From: Microplitis mediator
Lineage: Eukaryota > Arthropoda > Insecta > Hymenoptera > Braconidae
Assembly (NCBI RefSeq): GCF_029852145.1
Contig: NC_079974.1
Location: forward strand, 19,880,082-19,944,081
DNA: 64,000 nt
Direction: 5' to 3'
The notes beneath the pieces are model-generated. The model searched no databases. It saw nothing but the letters and a program-made list of their open reading frames with translations, and was not told the origin of the DNA. This document shows, one piece after another, positions 1 through 11,996 of the stretch; position 1 is the first letter of the stretch, and each line of letters opens with the position of its first letter. A program made the translations under genes and the position numbers.

Positions 1-33
1 CGTCTTAAATTGTTGAAATAAATTTTTTATAAT

Positions 34-182
34 GAGGTAGAAGATCTAATACCCGATCGGGGAACTAGTACTCGATCAGTCATATTTGTATGTCTATATT
101 TAGTGAAATTTAGTATTTATAAATATACAAATACGAGTGATCGGGTACCAGTTCCCTAATTGGGTACTGGGTCTCTTACCTT
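34..182. repeat. Palindromic MITE-like element, copy 1
   Basis: The two ends are inverted copies of each other: the left end reads like GAGGTAGAAGATCTAATACC and the right end is its approximate reverse complement ending in CTCTTACCTTA. CCGATC and GATCGG motifs recur in both arms. A second copy lies at 11997-12134 with the terminal sequence TAAGGTAAGAGACCC. The short length and lack of coding capacity suggest a non-autonomous DNA transposon. The transposon superfamily is not determined. Confidence 0.7.
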
Positions 183-539
183 ATACTTGTTTACATCGTT
201 ATTTATATACAGTATTGTTTTAATAAATATTTAAATCGCATTTATTTAAATAATTTTGATTGCTATAATAAAATCCTGACAGATTTAAATCCTTAATCCT
301 TTTTAAAAATTACTTCAATTCATATGGGGTAGAATTATCGTTTTTGCGAACTTTAGAGCCAATTTTTGACACTTGGAAAATTTTAATAAAATAATTTATA
401 AAATACGCAATGACAGTTGGTCTTCTAAATGGGTTCAAAGATACTTTTATCAAACTACTACAATAGAAGTTTTTTTTTATACTTTTTCATTAATCAAAAT
501 AAAGTATTAAATATCAAAAAATGGAGCAGTGACCACAAA

Positions 540-1013
540 TGATAAGTACCTGTACGGGGTTCCACCATGATATCTCCCCAGACGAAATCTCTCCGACAAA
601 ATCTCCACGACAAAGTCTCTCCAGGACAAAATCTGTTGAACACGATCTCTATAAACGAGATCTTATAATAATCTATGTAATTATAGTGATTTCTACACTT
701 ACGACTGGAATCGTATTCAGGTTTTTTTTCACATTTTATGTGTATATTATAAATAACTAGAATGTGTTACACATACATGTATGAAATCATGGGAAATTCC
801 CAGCCCAAATTTGACATCATCGTCAATCGCAAGAACTTGACGTAAACTTACTGTGAAGTTAATCAAAATCACTGAACGTCAAATTTTTGAAGTGATAGTA
901 TGGCCATCAGGAATTGGACTGATAAAAATAATTATCGGAATTTTATCCTGGAAAAATTTTGTCGTAGGGAGATTTTGTCCAGAGAGATAAAGTCGTGTTA
1001 CCCCTGTACGGAT
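540..1013. repeat. Inverted-repeat element with degenerate arms
   Basis: The left arm (about 545-640) contains CCTGTACGGGGTTCCACC followed by repeated GACAAAATCTC motifs. The right arm (about 940-1013) carries the reverse complement, with GAGATTTTGTCC and TACCCCTGTACGG. The short open frames at 539-760 and 900-1097 are the arms read through and are not genes. The element is likely non-autonomous. Outside it, 183-539 and 1014-1906 are AT-rich sequence in which I see nothing else. Confidence 0.55.
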
Positions 1014-1906
1014 ATGTTTTTTAAAATGAAATCAACGAAACAAATATTGAATAATTTGACCGAGATCTTTAAATTTTTAATGGAAAGTAATAAATGAATT
1101 ATTACTCGTTTAATTTTTTATTCAATGGAAGTTAGTTACTATCGTTAAAATATTAATCGTGAATAAAAACTAAAAAACTTAAAAATAGTTAATTACTGAT
1201 TAATTAGAATGTTAATCCATTATTTCAAACAAATAATTGTTATTGAATGGTATCAAAAAAAAAAGTTCCGCATAATAAATTATAAAGACTAATTTTTTAT
1301 TAACTAGTCAATTTATTTCGCATCAATTCTACTTTGTTATGTTCCCGAGCTCTGTATAGTTTTTTAAAGTTTTACGGAAGATTCTAAAAGATTTCAAAAT
1401 TGTGTGAAATATTTTTGATTGCATTTGAATTCCTGAAATTGTCCAGAATTGTTTAATTACATTCCACTTAATTATCTAAGGGATCAATATTTATGGGTAA
1501 ATATATAAAAAAATATGAGAAATCCATAAATGATTTACACTTAGAATTTTTGACTTAATAATTATTATTATCACCCAAATGGAAAATTAACATTGTACAA
1601 TTTATTTTCATTATTATCAATAAGTAAGTAAGTGGTCAAAAAATGTTTTATTTAAACTCAGCAAAATGACCAGGATATTAATAAATCGATATCATTCTAT
1701 TGCATACTTTACTAAATATTATTGGCACCATCGACCGTAAATAATTTATATAATATTAAACTTGACACATTAAATATTTAAAAAAATTATGGAATAGTTA
1801 TCGATAACAAGTTTAACTACACAATCTACCATGTAAATAACTGGAGCTTTAATAAAATGAAAATAATAATTAACTATTATTATGATTATTAAAATCTAAT
1901 AATTAA

Positions 1907-4529
1907 TTAATTAAATAATTTACCAGGCAGTTCTGGATTCTCGACAACACCCTTATAATACTTTATTTCCAAAAAATCCCTAATATTATTAGGACTAGGC
2001 ACTTGCCTACCCGCGAATTCGATACTCGACATTGGATGCAAAAATTGTTCCGGAAAATCCCGATTCTTTAAAAACCAGGAATCCCGTGTCATTGTACCGT
2101 TTTTAACATAAAATGGAAGTAAATTAACATGTAAACGATTTATTTTAGAATATTGAACTTTATAAAATTCACCTTCAGTCGCTTTTTCCCAAACGAAGCC
2201 GTGATTATCAGTGACTGGTTTATTACGAGCTTTAACTAACCACGGGGAACGATTGAGATCATCGCGATTGATACCTATTTCAACCTGATAATCCCATGGT
2301 AGAATGTCACCATTTTTCATAGCACCTAACAACGAACTGCCCTCAAGCCAAAATCTTATCCCCACTTCTTCTAATTTATCAAAAACATGATGCGCAACTT
2401 TACGTAGACCAGCGAGACAACAGGGTGGTGTAAAACGATTTTGATATAAATACGATGGTACACCATTAACTATTGATCCAAAACAACGCGGTGTATCACG
2501 TGAACATCCGTACCAATCAACAGTACCAGATGCTCTTATTACTTTTTTAATTCCTAATTTATCAAACATCAGACGTTCACGTTTTTGATGAAGCTGTTGG
2601 AGTTTCCATTGCGATTGTTGACTACGAAACAATGGTTTCCCATCATTCAATTGATGATTCTTCATCATATTGATCTAACAAAAATATTTTTATTCATTAT
2701 TTTATTTATTTACTTTTGGAAAATTATTTTCAAACATTAAGGGCATTCTCAGACCGTGCCCCCCACTTTTAAAAATTTTCAATGACTCAACTGTCATGAG
2801 TGTATCAAAATTTTAACAATTAATTTAAAAGAAATTGAAGCATTAATTGTAAAAAGGGCAATTTCGCTGAGATTTAAAAAAAATTACTTACAGTTGTTAT
2901 CAATTAGGAGTTAAACGAAATTTGGAGAATAAGTTTTAGCCCACAAAATTAAAAAATGAAATTATAAAATTTTACTGAAATTTATTCTCCAAATTTCGTT
3001 CATTCCCAATTGATATCAACTGAGTTTTTTTTTTTTTAGTTTATATTTCAGTACCTGACGTTTTTTTTAATAATGCTTCAATTTTTTTAATTACTTGATA
3101 ATTCAAGTCATGGAAAATTTTTAAAAAGTGGGGGAAGGCAACTCTGAGAATGGCCTTAAAAAAAACAAAAACTCTAATGTTGAGCAAAATAAAATAATTA
3201 AACTAAATATTGCTTTAATTAACTAGAGGAAATTTTCTCTAATGAACTGTCACTTTGACAAATTGATAATAAAAATAAATTATCAAATACACTGAGAAAA
3301 AAATATTATCGACAATGAAAATTATTTTTTAATAAATTTAATATTTTACATAAAAAAAAATTAAGTGATAAAAGAAAATTGAAATTTATTTTTACAGCTC
3401 CAGACTAATCAGAATCAATGAACGATAAAAAAATTTATATTATCTTGATAATTAAAAGAAAAATAATTTTTTCAATCAAGAAATATTTATAAGTAAAAGT
3501 ATTGTCGTCTCAGGTATTGATAGAGATCTCAAAAAAAAAGCTGTTGCATAATTTGAAAATAATTAAATTAAATTAAAATAATAAGAATAAAATTATTTTT
3601 TCACTAACTCGCAAATGAACAATGAAATTGAAAAAAAAAAAGTACAACAAAAAAACGCAGAATTGCAGAATCAAATATAAAAAATACTAAACAAGCTTTC
3701 AAAAATTTTTTTTCTCAAAGTACTTACTTTGATATTAGCAACAGTTGTTTGAAGGTACAATGCATCCAAAAACGGTAACATGAATGGATCAGATAATTTT
3801 TTTAATGCATTTGTATCAATTAGAGTTGCATGTTTACCAGTAATAGCGTCACAAGTAGTACCAGTTGTTTTGGTAACACGCAAATTCCATTCTTTCAGTT
3901 TAACATGTAACTCTAAACAATTTAAACTATTTTTGCCAACTGGTATTGCTATAGCACCTGTTTCTGTTGCATGTAATACAGCTTCCTACAATTTATTTAA
4001 ATTAAAAACAATTTACTAAGTTGCTGCTCACTATAATAATCATTTAAAATATATTAATATAAACCTGTAATGCCTGTTTAGTTGACATTCTTGTAGCATC
4101 AGGTAGAAACAACACGAATTTAGTTTGTATAAAATAAAGTGGATTTCTATCTTCGAATGATCTATTGAAATCCGGTTGTAAATTTATTAATTTAACATTA
4201 TTTAAACTATCATTTGAAAAATTTAACTCGAGTGGCGGGTAAGGTAATTCATTACAAACTATAAGGATGGGCATGGCAGGAAATGAATTAAGGACGGAGT
4301 CTACAGTTGCCGCAACGTCATTTTCAAATGTTTCAAATTGTCGTATGACTATTGTTATTAATCGCGCTAATCGCCGATGAAGTTTCTGGGGATTGTCCAC
4401 CGAGACGGTGGTCCCCGTTGATGTTTTCAATGTATTTTGTGATGTAAATAACCACCATATCTTATGCCACACAATTATATTACCGAGTAACGCCAATACC
4501 AACAAAGTTCTCACGAACTTTACTCGCAT
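1907..4529 (-). CDS. FKRP: FKRP-like ribitol 5-phosphate transferase, complete in 3 exons
   Basis: Exons (minus strand) are 4529-4065, 3985-3728 and 2674-1907, all joined in phase 0, giving 496 residues (human FKRP has 495). In the family this Golgi enzyme adds ribitol 5-phosphate to the O-mannosyl glycan of alpha-dystroglycan. The start at 4529 is followed by a short basic stretch and one hydrophobic signal anchor (about residues 8-30), as expected for a type II Golgi protein. The stem region carries FETFEND and PYPPLEL motifs. The catalytic half keeps the zinc cysteines C298, C305, C326 and C327 with the same spacing as human FKRP. It also keeps FWLEGSSLLGA, FVWEKA.EG and the HVNLLPFY block. 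The metal-binding motif reads WDYQVEIG, where vertebrate FKRP has DYDVDLG, so two of three acidic positions differ. FKRP fits better than fukutin because of the C-terminal ENPELPG end and the overall length. Confidence 0.93.
2737..3158. repeat. GGGCATTCTCAGAC palindromic MITE, copy 1 (FKRP intron 2)
   Basis: This ~420-bp element has inverted ends: ATTAAGGGCATTCTCAGAC at the left and CTCTGAGAATGGCCTTA at the right. Its inner arms pair over TTAGGAGTTAAACGAAATTT and AAATTTCGTTCATTCCCAA. Other copies are at 9693-10393, 46971-47553 and 51853-52265. It sits inside the second intron of the FKRP-like gene. It has no coding capacity. Confidence 0.75.
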
Positions 4530-4817
4530 TATTTTTATCGATTAGTGAGTGCTGTCATTGCACCCGACAACTCTAACGCTTTTTAAATATTTTATTTACT
4601 AGTTTTTTAAAGTTTTACTTAAATTATTCTTCCTTCACTTTACGATTATTACGTTATCAACTAAATACATTGTCGGTTGTTATTTAAGACGGTTTATACA
4701 ATGACCTGGAGGGTGAAGTCTTTGATTAAACAATCACGCGCATGCGATTTCATTTGTGAACATGCGCTACTGTTTTTTGTTTTAAAAAAAATGTAATGAA
4801 AATATATGATATAAATG

Positions 4818-5057
4818 TAAACGCACACAGAAAAAAAAATTTCTTGGCTCGAGAAAAATTTTTCATTGAAATGAAGACAAATTTCTTGCCAAGAAATTTT
4901 TACTCGCTTCGAAAAATTAATTTTTGGCTTAAGAAAATTTTTTATCCCCAAGAAAATTTTCCTTTTCAATTCATAATGCAAAGAATTTTTTAGGACAAGT
5001 AAAAATTTTCTTGGGAGAGTAAAATTTTTCGCGCCAAAAAATTATTTTTTTCTGTGG
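4818..5057. repeat. ACAGAAAAAAAATTTCTTGG inverted-repeat element
   Basis: The left end reads CACACAGAAAAAAAAATTTC and the right end is the mirror TTATTTTTTTCTGTGGGT. The interior is built from repeated AAGAAATTTT and CTCGAGAAAAA-like words in both orientations. Similar AT-rich foldback sequence is seen at about 6690-6960, 14397-14505, 31495-31770 and 47246-47427. It lies between FKRP and ASNA1. The rest of that gap (4530-4817 and 5058-5885) is AT-rich with nothing else recognisable. Confidence 0.55.
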
Positions 5058-5885
5058 GTCATTATTCCTATCAAGAATTTTCTTTACACTTTTCATGGAA
5101 AATTATAATATTTTCCGTATTATTTTAATATTTAATTATATTGTTAAATTTATTTTTGTAAAAATTTTAGTATAAAATTAAATATCATTTTTTATTTAAA
5201 TTAAAAAATTTATTTATTTAAATGTATAATTTTATTACCATTTTAATAAAAAAAAAATCAATTCTCACTTATAAATTATTACGAATCGTATTTATATAAT
5301 TAATATATGCCAATTTTTATCTAAATTCTACTTTCAAATAAAAAAAAAATTTCCCCGATCAATAAATTGAAATAAAAATTTTCTACATAAATTAAATTTT
5401 AAATTTCTGATATTTCAATTCAAACTTCCTATTATTTTATTTTAACATGATGTTAAAATTTTTCTCTGAATGAAATTTCATGATTCTAATTATTTGTTCC
5501 TCATCTGTTTGAATAAAACGAATCACTCTCCGGAACGAAATAAAATAATTATAAAAAAAGAAATAATAATAAAATAAAAATGAAACCTTCAACCACGATT
5601 TAACTAAAAAATTAATTAACCAATAGAATTTGGTACAAGAGACCCAGTGACTACTGGAAAATTTTATTGTATTAGAAATAATTATTGTCGAACAAAAGGA
5701 CGACGTGGAAATTCAAGAAAAAGAAAAAGTATTTAAAAAATCTACTTTTTTTTTCATAAATTAATCGATATTTATAAATATAAAATTTGGATGCTGTGGC
5801 ACCTCTAAATGATTCTTATTGCATTCAAATGTTTGTCTCAATCAACCATTTCATCATTAATATTTATTATAATTATTATTATTAA

Positions 5886-8632
5886 TTAAGGCTTGTATGG
5901 CTTGACAAGATTTTCCGAGAATTCCTTGACATGTTCAACACCTCGAACTTCACGCTCGAGTAAAGGAAGTTTTGTCACATGGAAATCCTCATAAAGATCC
6001 ATGATCTTAAACACAAGTTACCATATCAAAATTTTGTTGATAAAATTAAAAAAAAAATTATTATTTAATTGATTAATTAATTAATGAGTATGTGCTAATA
6101 AATTACCTGGTCTAAATATTTTCCCTGGACTTTGTGCCGAGCTAAGCAAAGTCTACAGGGCACATCACCCTCCTTGAGGAACAACAGCTGGTTGACAATA
6201 ATATTGTGGGTGTCAATACCACACTTTGTTAATTCCTGCACAAGTCTCTCCGTTTCGTAGAGCGATAAAAATTCAGCTATACAAACACAAATAAATGTTG
6301 TTTGATCTGGATCTTTAAATTGTTCATTGACTTGTCTTATCACTGCAAGCATTTCTTCCATTTTATTTGAAAAACTATCGACATTAAAGTCTGACATTCC
6401 CAACAATGAGCTTATCTATTAAAAAAAAAATAAGTGATAGTTATCTCATCAATATTTGTCTTATAATTCATCAAATATTATCACGTGTTCAATTAAAATT
6501 TTTTTATTAATAATTTTTGGGGTTCATAAAATACGTTCGCACATTGGGGGAGGAAGGGGTGTCGCTTACTATGACAACTGATCCCAGACAAGTGATCACA
6601 CGAAAATTAATCCCACTGACAATTTTGTAAAATAATAAATTACGAGCAACCTGCAGTCACTACGTGACTGCCCAAATATCGCTACTAAATTTATAAAATA
6701 CGCAAAAAAAAGGATTTCTTGCCGCAAAAAATTTTAATTTGCGCCAAGAAATTTTATGCATTATGAATTAAATACAAAAATTGTCTTGGAGCGAGAAAAG
6801 ATTTTTTTGGTCAAGAAATAATTCCTTGCACTAAGTAATTTTTACTAGTTCTAAATAAATTTTTGTTTTCAATTCACAATGCAAAAAATTTATTGGGGTA
6901 AGTTAAAATTTTCTTTAGGCGAGTAAAGATTTTTTGTGTCAATGAATCCTTTCTTTTTCTATGCACACTTTTTTGGCTTTGAGAAGCTTCCTAAAACCAA
7001 AAAGGAGTATAAAAATCTGTCATTTTGGAATAAGTAACGCGATATAAATAATATAGCTATATATTCAGTGACATTCAGTCATATTTAGTGACAGAACAAT
7101 TAAAGTATTAATTTATTTAAAGAAAATAAATACGATCGTCTTTTTTCTCGCGTAATTAAAATGTAATTCGAATGATATAGATAAATCTATTTATTTCAAA
7201 ATTTGGCAATTAAAAAGAGTTTAAAGTATGAAAAGGCACAAATTCAAGTTAAGATCTCTCTAATGATACTAATTTCAATAACATTAACTAATTCTATCAT
7301 ATAGATATGGCGGGAACAAAATTTTCCTTATTCGCTTAATAATATAGATTAATTAATTACTATGACATGAGTAATTAAAATTTACTGTTATAAATGTAAA
7401 AAGTTAAATTATGTAAATCAATTGTCAGTGGGATCAGTTTATAGGGATCACTTATAGTATAAAATTATTGGGATCAGTTGACAGCACAACATTCGCAGCT
7501 CATCAAACAATTTTGTAAATTTTTCTCTCGGTTTTAAAATTTTTTTTTTTTTTTTTTTTTTTGATACGATAGAAGTCATTCGTTTCATATTTGTAAATAT
7601 ATAAATATTTCATTGCATATATTACCATAATAATGGGGAGGGGGGGGGAGATCTAAAAAGGTAAAATTTTGCGTGACGTATTTTATGAACGGCCTCTTTA
7701 AAATAATTTTTTACTAATAATCGATCAAGTATCAAAATAATTATTTTACTTGCATAGGAGTGTAAAAAATTAGTAAATAAGTACCTGTGATATAAAAGGA
7801 CTTATTTTCATTTTTAAACGCATTAATTTGCCTAATCCTTTTTCGACAACTTGTGGAAAAGATAAAAGTCGAAGCGTATGACCAGTAGGTGCTGTGTCAA
7901 ATACAACAACCGAAAAGTTCATTCCTTTAACAAGTCTGCAATTAAATTAAATTTCAATTATTAAACAACATACTTTATCAGTAATAGATATGATAATTGA
8001 TCTAAATTACTTCATGACTTCGGCGTAACTCATTGCTTCATCAATACCAGGGAAGGCGCCTACGATTTCTTGCATAACACTTCGACTTAATCGCATGGCT
8101 TCACTACCCATCACTATAATTAGTCTTAAAATTAGTAATTATTCATTAACTGATACGTCAAACAAAAAAAAATACTAACCATTTTCATTTTCAAAGTATT
8201 CTTCCGGAAGTTCGGTCATCCCCACATTCGGATCAATTTCCATGGCAAATAAATTATCGAAACCTTTGACTTTGGTAGGAACTTTGCTGAATTTTTGATC
8301 GAACGCATCAGAGATATTGTGGGCCGGATCAGTTGAAATAATGAGAACATTTTCACGTACTTTTGACAGTTGTACAGCCAAAGAACAACTAAAAAAATAT
8401 GTTCCATATCAACTAAACTTTTGGCAATCATTTTTTACTTGATACAATGATTCATCATTATTGATAATTACTTGACTTGAAGGTTAATTATAAATATAAA
8501 TAATTACCTGCATGTGGTTTTACCAACACCACCTTTGCCACCGACAAATATCCATCGTAAGGATCTCTGCTCAATGACATTTCGAACTGATGCTTCAAGT
8601 TGCTCGATCTCAATACTATTGTTTGTATTCAT
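5886..8632 (-). CDS. ASNA1: ASNA1/GET3 tail-anchored protein targeting ATPase, complete in 6 exons
   Basis: Exons (minus strand) are 8632-8508, 8388-8180, 8113-8011, 7935-7785, 6415-6107 and 6005-5886, giving 338 residues, the usual length. In the family this cytosolic ATPase homodimer hands tail-anchored membrane proteins to the ER GET receptor. The P-loop GGKGGVGKTT is at residues 31-40. STDPAHN (about 60-66) is the switch I region, and FDTAPTGHTLRLL is the switch II region. The CRLCLARHK motif supplies the dimer-bridging CxxC cysteines. The start Met at 8632 precedes an acidic helix and the RWIFVGGKGG strand. The sequence ends in VKPYKP. All junctions use GT-AG and the phases agree. The large fourth intron (6416-7784) carries nested repeats. 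Nothing in the coding sequence looks damaged. Confidence 0.96.
6521..7697. repeat. Outer inverted-repeat element in ASNA1 intron 4, interrupted by another repeat
   Basis: The left end GGTTCATAAAATACGTTCGC and right end GACGTATTTTATGAACGG are inverted. Moving inward, CAACTGATCCCAGACAAGTG on the left matches the reverse complement of the GGGATCACTT...GGGATCAGTTGACA sequence at about 7425-7490. Between these arms sits an unrelated ~700-bp repeat (6643-7345) that also occurs elsewhere, so the outer element was interrupted by a later insertion. Confidence 0.55.
6643..7345 (-). repeat. ~700-bp dispersed repeat, copy in ASNA1 intron
   Basis: This stretch is nearly the reverse complement of 31130-31835. 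Shared blocks include GCAGTCACTACGTGACTGCC, AAGTAACGCGATATAAATAA, GTCATATTTAGTGACAGAA and GAACAAAATTTTCCTTATTC. A shorter, more diverged copy is at 30395-30655. No open frame of note is present. It is likely a non-autonomous transposon or a solo remnant. Confidence 0.7.
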
Positions 8633-9075
8633 TTCTAATTTTTTTTATTTATTTGGTAATATTTTTCAAAAATATATATGTGATGTACATTTAATAAACA
8701 CAAGTCAGAATATCATGACAACCTATAATTTATTGCTTTTGTTTTTTTTTATTGACGAGGTATTTAAAGTCACAGAAGTTATTATTTGTTTGTTATTAAT
8801 TATTATTTTTATCCAGCTTACGTCCGCATGGATACATACGTGCTTAATATATTTATGAGGTTGATTTTTATCGAATCACACACATACACGTCAAAATTTA
8901 AGATGTCTATATAGATAGGCTAGAATTGTCTCGAAATTCTCAGCTCCAGTCGACGAAATCAAGGCGACCATCGCACAGAAAATTTAAAAATATTCAAGCT
9001 CGATATTAGCGACGAGTATAAAAAATTCAAACTAATTTTTATGGCTGCTACTTTTGGCGCCAATTATTTAAATAC

Positions 9076-9262
9076 GATCCTGAAGTTAGCAGACAATTAA
9101 AAGTTTTTGAAGATTTTTTTAAAAACGATAAATTTAAAAAAAAAAACTGAAAATATGCACATGTTGAAAATTTAAAAAATTGCAGGTGCAATTTTTTTTT
9201 TTTAATTTATCGTTTTTAAAAAAATTCAAAAATTATTAAACGTCGGCTAACTTCAGTATCAT
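9076..9262. repeat. CTGAAGTTAGC family MITE
   Basis: The element starts GATCCTGAAGTTAGCAGAC and ends GTCGGCTAACTTCAGTATC. The core has AAATATGCACATG followed by GCAGGTGCAATTTTTT. It belongs to the most abundant repeat family of the window, whose members are about 190-205 bp. Confidence 0.75.
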
Positions 9263-9574
9263 AAATAAATCGGGTCGGGCTTCTCGAGTGTAAAACTTTT
9301 AACACTACGAGAGTATGCCCTTCAAAAAAACGCAACGGGTGAAAAATTTAAATAAATTTTGAATAAGAAAATAAATAAATCAGCTTTTATGATCGGAGAT
9401 AAGACGAAAAAATACAAGACTTTTTCGAAATTCTTTTCGATTTATGAGAAAGATAAGTAGTCAAAGATTAATGTGAGCTTATTCTTTTGACTCGAGTCCG
9501 GAAGCAGTCAATGATAATAATGATATAAATATTTTATTTATAAGCAAAAATATTTCATGCAAAAAGTCACTCAC

Positions 9575-10500
9575 CGCACCGAGAAATATCCAGAACAGCA
9601 GACATTTCTTTCAATTTCTGTAACACAAAAAAATAATAATGATAAACCCCTTCAATAAGTTGCAATAAAAAACAAGTATGCATAAAAATTATTTAAGGCC
9701 AGTCGCAGACAGCCCCCCCTCCCCAGCTTTTTAAAAATTTTAAATGACTTTCAACTGACATAAGTGTATATATCAAAATTTTTTCTCGCCTCCGGGCGGA
9801 AAGCGTCAACTTTCGTCCCGCTGTGCAAAACGAAGTTGCTGATTTTCGCCTCCGTCGAGGAAAAAAATAGTATACACTCCTTGGGCAGTAAATAAGAAAG
9901 CCTCAGATCACATGTAATTGTTAGCCAAGGCGAAGCCGAGGTCAAAAATTACATGTGATCTGAGACATTTCATACTTTACTGCCCTAGGTGTGTAATATA
10001 CTATATCAATAAATTAAAAAAATAAAAATTTAACTATTAATTGAAAAAAGGACATTTTCGCTGAGATATAGATTTAAAAAAAAATTACTGACAGTTGATA
10101 TTAATTGGGAGTTGAAAAAAATTTGGAGAATAAATTTTAGTAAAATCTTCATGTCAATTTTAAAATTTTGTAGGCTAAAATTTATTCAGAAAATTTTGTT
10201 TCTCTCCTAATTGATAACTGTAAGTAATTTTTTTAAAATTCTATATCTCAACGAAACTACGACTACGTTGTCCTTTTTTCAATTAAGGCTTTAATTTGTC
10301 TTTTATTAACTAATAAAATTTTAATACGGTTATGACAGTAGAAAGTCATTAGATATTTTTAAAAAGTGGAAGCACTGTCTGATAATGCCCTTAATTTAAT
10401 TGATAACTCGACTTACCTCGGCGGACGTATTTCTCCGCTTCCAGCACCCGAAACCACCGACACAATACGCATGATGAACTGCCTCGTTACGCAATTACTG
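9575..10500 (-). ncRNA. Candidate spliced unit of unknown nature, copy 2 (duplicated locus)
   Basis: Read on the minus strand, a putative exon (about 10500-10416) ends in CCGCCGAG before a GTAAGT donor. A second putative exon (about 9617-9575) follows an acceptor TTGTGTTACAG and ends before GTGAGTGACTTT. Both exons, both splice signals and about 100 bp beyond recur at 11640-11880. The joined sequence has no long reading frame: in the frame of the ATG in the first exon a stop comes two codons into the second. It could be a non-coding RNA, a short-peptide gene or a decayed duplicate. A GGGCATTC-family repeat (9693-10393) sits in the intron. I do not recognise any product. Confidence 0.35.
9693..10393. 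repeat. GGGCATTCTCAGAC palindromic MITE, copy 2, with nested insertion
   Basis: The ends (TTTAAGGCCAGTCGCAGACAG and GATAATGCCCTTAA) match the family seen at 2737-3158. The element is split at about 9781-10003 by a GC-richer hairpin repeat whose other copies are at 19015-19275 and 20008-20232. The short open frame 9751-9945 on the minus strand is made of this inserted repeat and is not a gene. Confidence 0.65.
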
Positions 10501-10884
10501 GAAAAATTTACAAAAAATTTTAATTAAAAATAAAATGAAGAAAACTTGAATACCAGAAAAACAATTCTGGATTAAATTTTTTTTTTTAACACGAAATATC
10601 TTACCGAAAAGATTGTCTGTGTCCCCAATTGACGTTTGATCATCACGACCTTTCAGGTCTATCTTGAATCCTCTTTATAATTAATATCAGCAGTAATAGT
10701 GAAATACAATCACAGGGTGACGCAGTGGACTAGTTCATGAATATGCATGAATTTTACATTGCCAGCCTTTAAAAATAATTTTTTAAAAAAGATCAATGTT
10801 GAGTCTGAAAAATTCTCACTGGTTTTAGAACTTTTAGAAACTACATCTACGTACCCTTATTACCCCTTTCGATTCGTATGTTTT

Positions 10885-11430
10885 ATATGTTGGGAATAAT
10901 TCCTCACGATATGAATAGTTCTCTTCGTTATGGTCCTCAAGTAGAAGATACCCAGGCATAAGACGAATGACTTTGTTTTTTCCAAAGGGCAGCCCTTAAC
11001 TTTACTCGTGTTGGGAATAAATCCTCACAATATTGACGTATTTTGTTCTTTACGTTGTCTTCTAGTAGAAGCTCAAAGAAGTCTCGAGAAAATTTTCTTG
11101 TTCAACTAGAGGCACGAGATGGGTGGAGACTGATCAAGGTGCTTGTATATTTTTACCAAGAGTAGTCTGTAATTTTGCTCTGGTGGGGAATAACTCCACC
11201 CAATATGAATACTTCTTGTTCATTTTGATGCTCTTTAGTACGAAAGACTTCAAAAAGTCCTAAAAAAATGTTTTTTTTTACTTATGAGCCATATAAGGAT
11301 GGATGAGGATGACACTGTCGATGTATTTTCATGAAAAATGGCCCGTAGATTTGCTGTTATTGGAAATAACTATAAAATATAAACGTTTTTCGTTCATTAT
11401 AATGTCTTTAAGTAGAAAACTCAAAGGCGG
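10885..11430. repeat. Degenerate tandem repeat, about four units
   Basis: The word TTGGGAATAAxTCCTCAC followed by AATATGAATA and a CAAGTAGAAG-like block recurs at about 10892, 11010, 11185 and 11360. Spacing is roughly 120, 175 and 175 bp, with divergence increasing to the right. The sequence between the blocks is also alignable. No open frame is maintained across the units on either strand. It may be a decayed minisatellite or a duplicated structured segment. It lies between the two copies of the 9.5-13.5 kb duplicated locus. Confidence 0.5.
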
Positions 11431-11639
11431 TGACATCGTAAAACACGACCTTCGGACAACGCGTCACGAAAAATTTGATTTACGATTAGTTTCGACTAAA
11501 ATTAACCTTTAGAGTTCGAATTTAAAAGGGAAATAAATCAGAGAATAATATGAGCCTACGACTTCGACTCGAGTCAAAAGGAAATCAATAAAAATAATAA
11601 TGATTTATGAAAAAAAGATATATCATGCAGAAAGTCACT

Positions 11640-11880
11640 CACCACGCTGAGAAATATCCAGACCAGCAGACAATTCTATCAATTTCTGTAACAAAAGAAA
11701 AATAGTCACAATTAATAATTTGGTAATTGATAGAATGAAAAATTTCTTCTGTAAATTATTTATGTTTGAAAAAAAGAAAAAAAATTACCTCAGCGGCCGT
11801 ATTTCTGCGCTATCGGCAACCAGGACTAGCATAAGCGCTGCATGATCAGAATCGCGCCAATAGTTGTACTGCATTTGTCT
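11640..11880 (-). ncRNA. Candidate spliced unit of unknown nature, copy 1 (duplicated locus)
   Basis: On the minus strand a putative exon ends GGCCGCTGAG before GTAATTTTT (about 11790). The next putative exon follows TTTTGTTACAG (about 11690) and ends before GTGAGTGACTTTCTGC (about 11645). This mirrors 9575-10500 closely, including the intron-side bases of donor and acceptor. The frame that is open in copy 2 across the junction has a stop in copy 1, so a conserved protein is not supported. Here the intron is short because it lacks the repeat insertion found in copy 2. Confidence 0.35.
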
Positions 11881-11996
11881 TCAACCAGGAACTGTAGATT
11901 TTTCTTTTATACAAAACAGTCTTGGCCCCAGCTAGAAAATTTTATACACGAATATTTAAAAATGAAAATTTAAATTTTTAGCAAAAATAAATATAT

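Noticed and set aside
539..1097. Two short open frames on the plus strand
   Set aside because: They lie in the inverted arms of a repeat, have no recognisable domain and no splice partners.
1907..4529. Assignment as fukutin (FKTN)
   Set aside because: Length, stem motifs, the four zinc cysteines and the ENPELPG end all fit FKRP better than fukutin.
10712..10730. tRNA A-box-like GGTGACGCAGTGGA
   Set aside because: No matching B box within 100 bp and no cloverleaf can be drawn.
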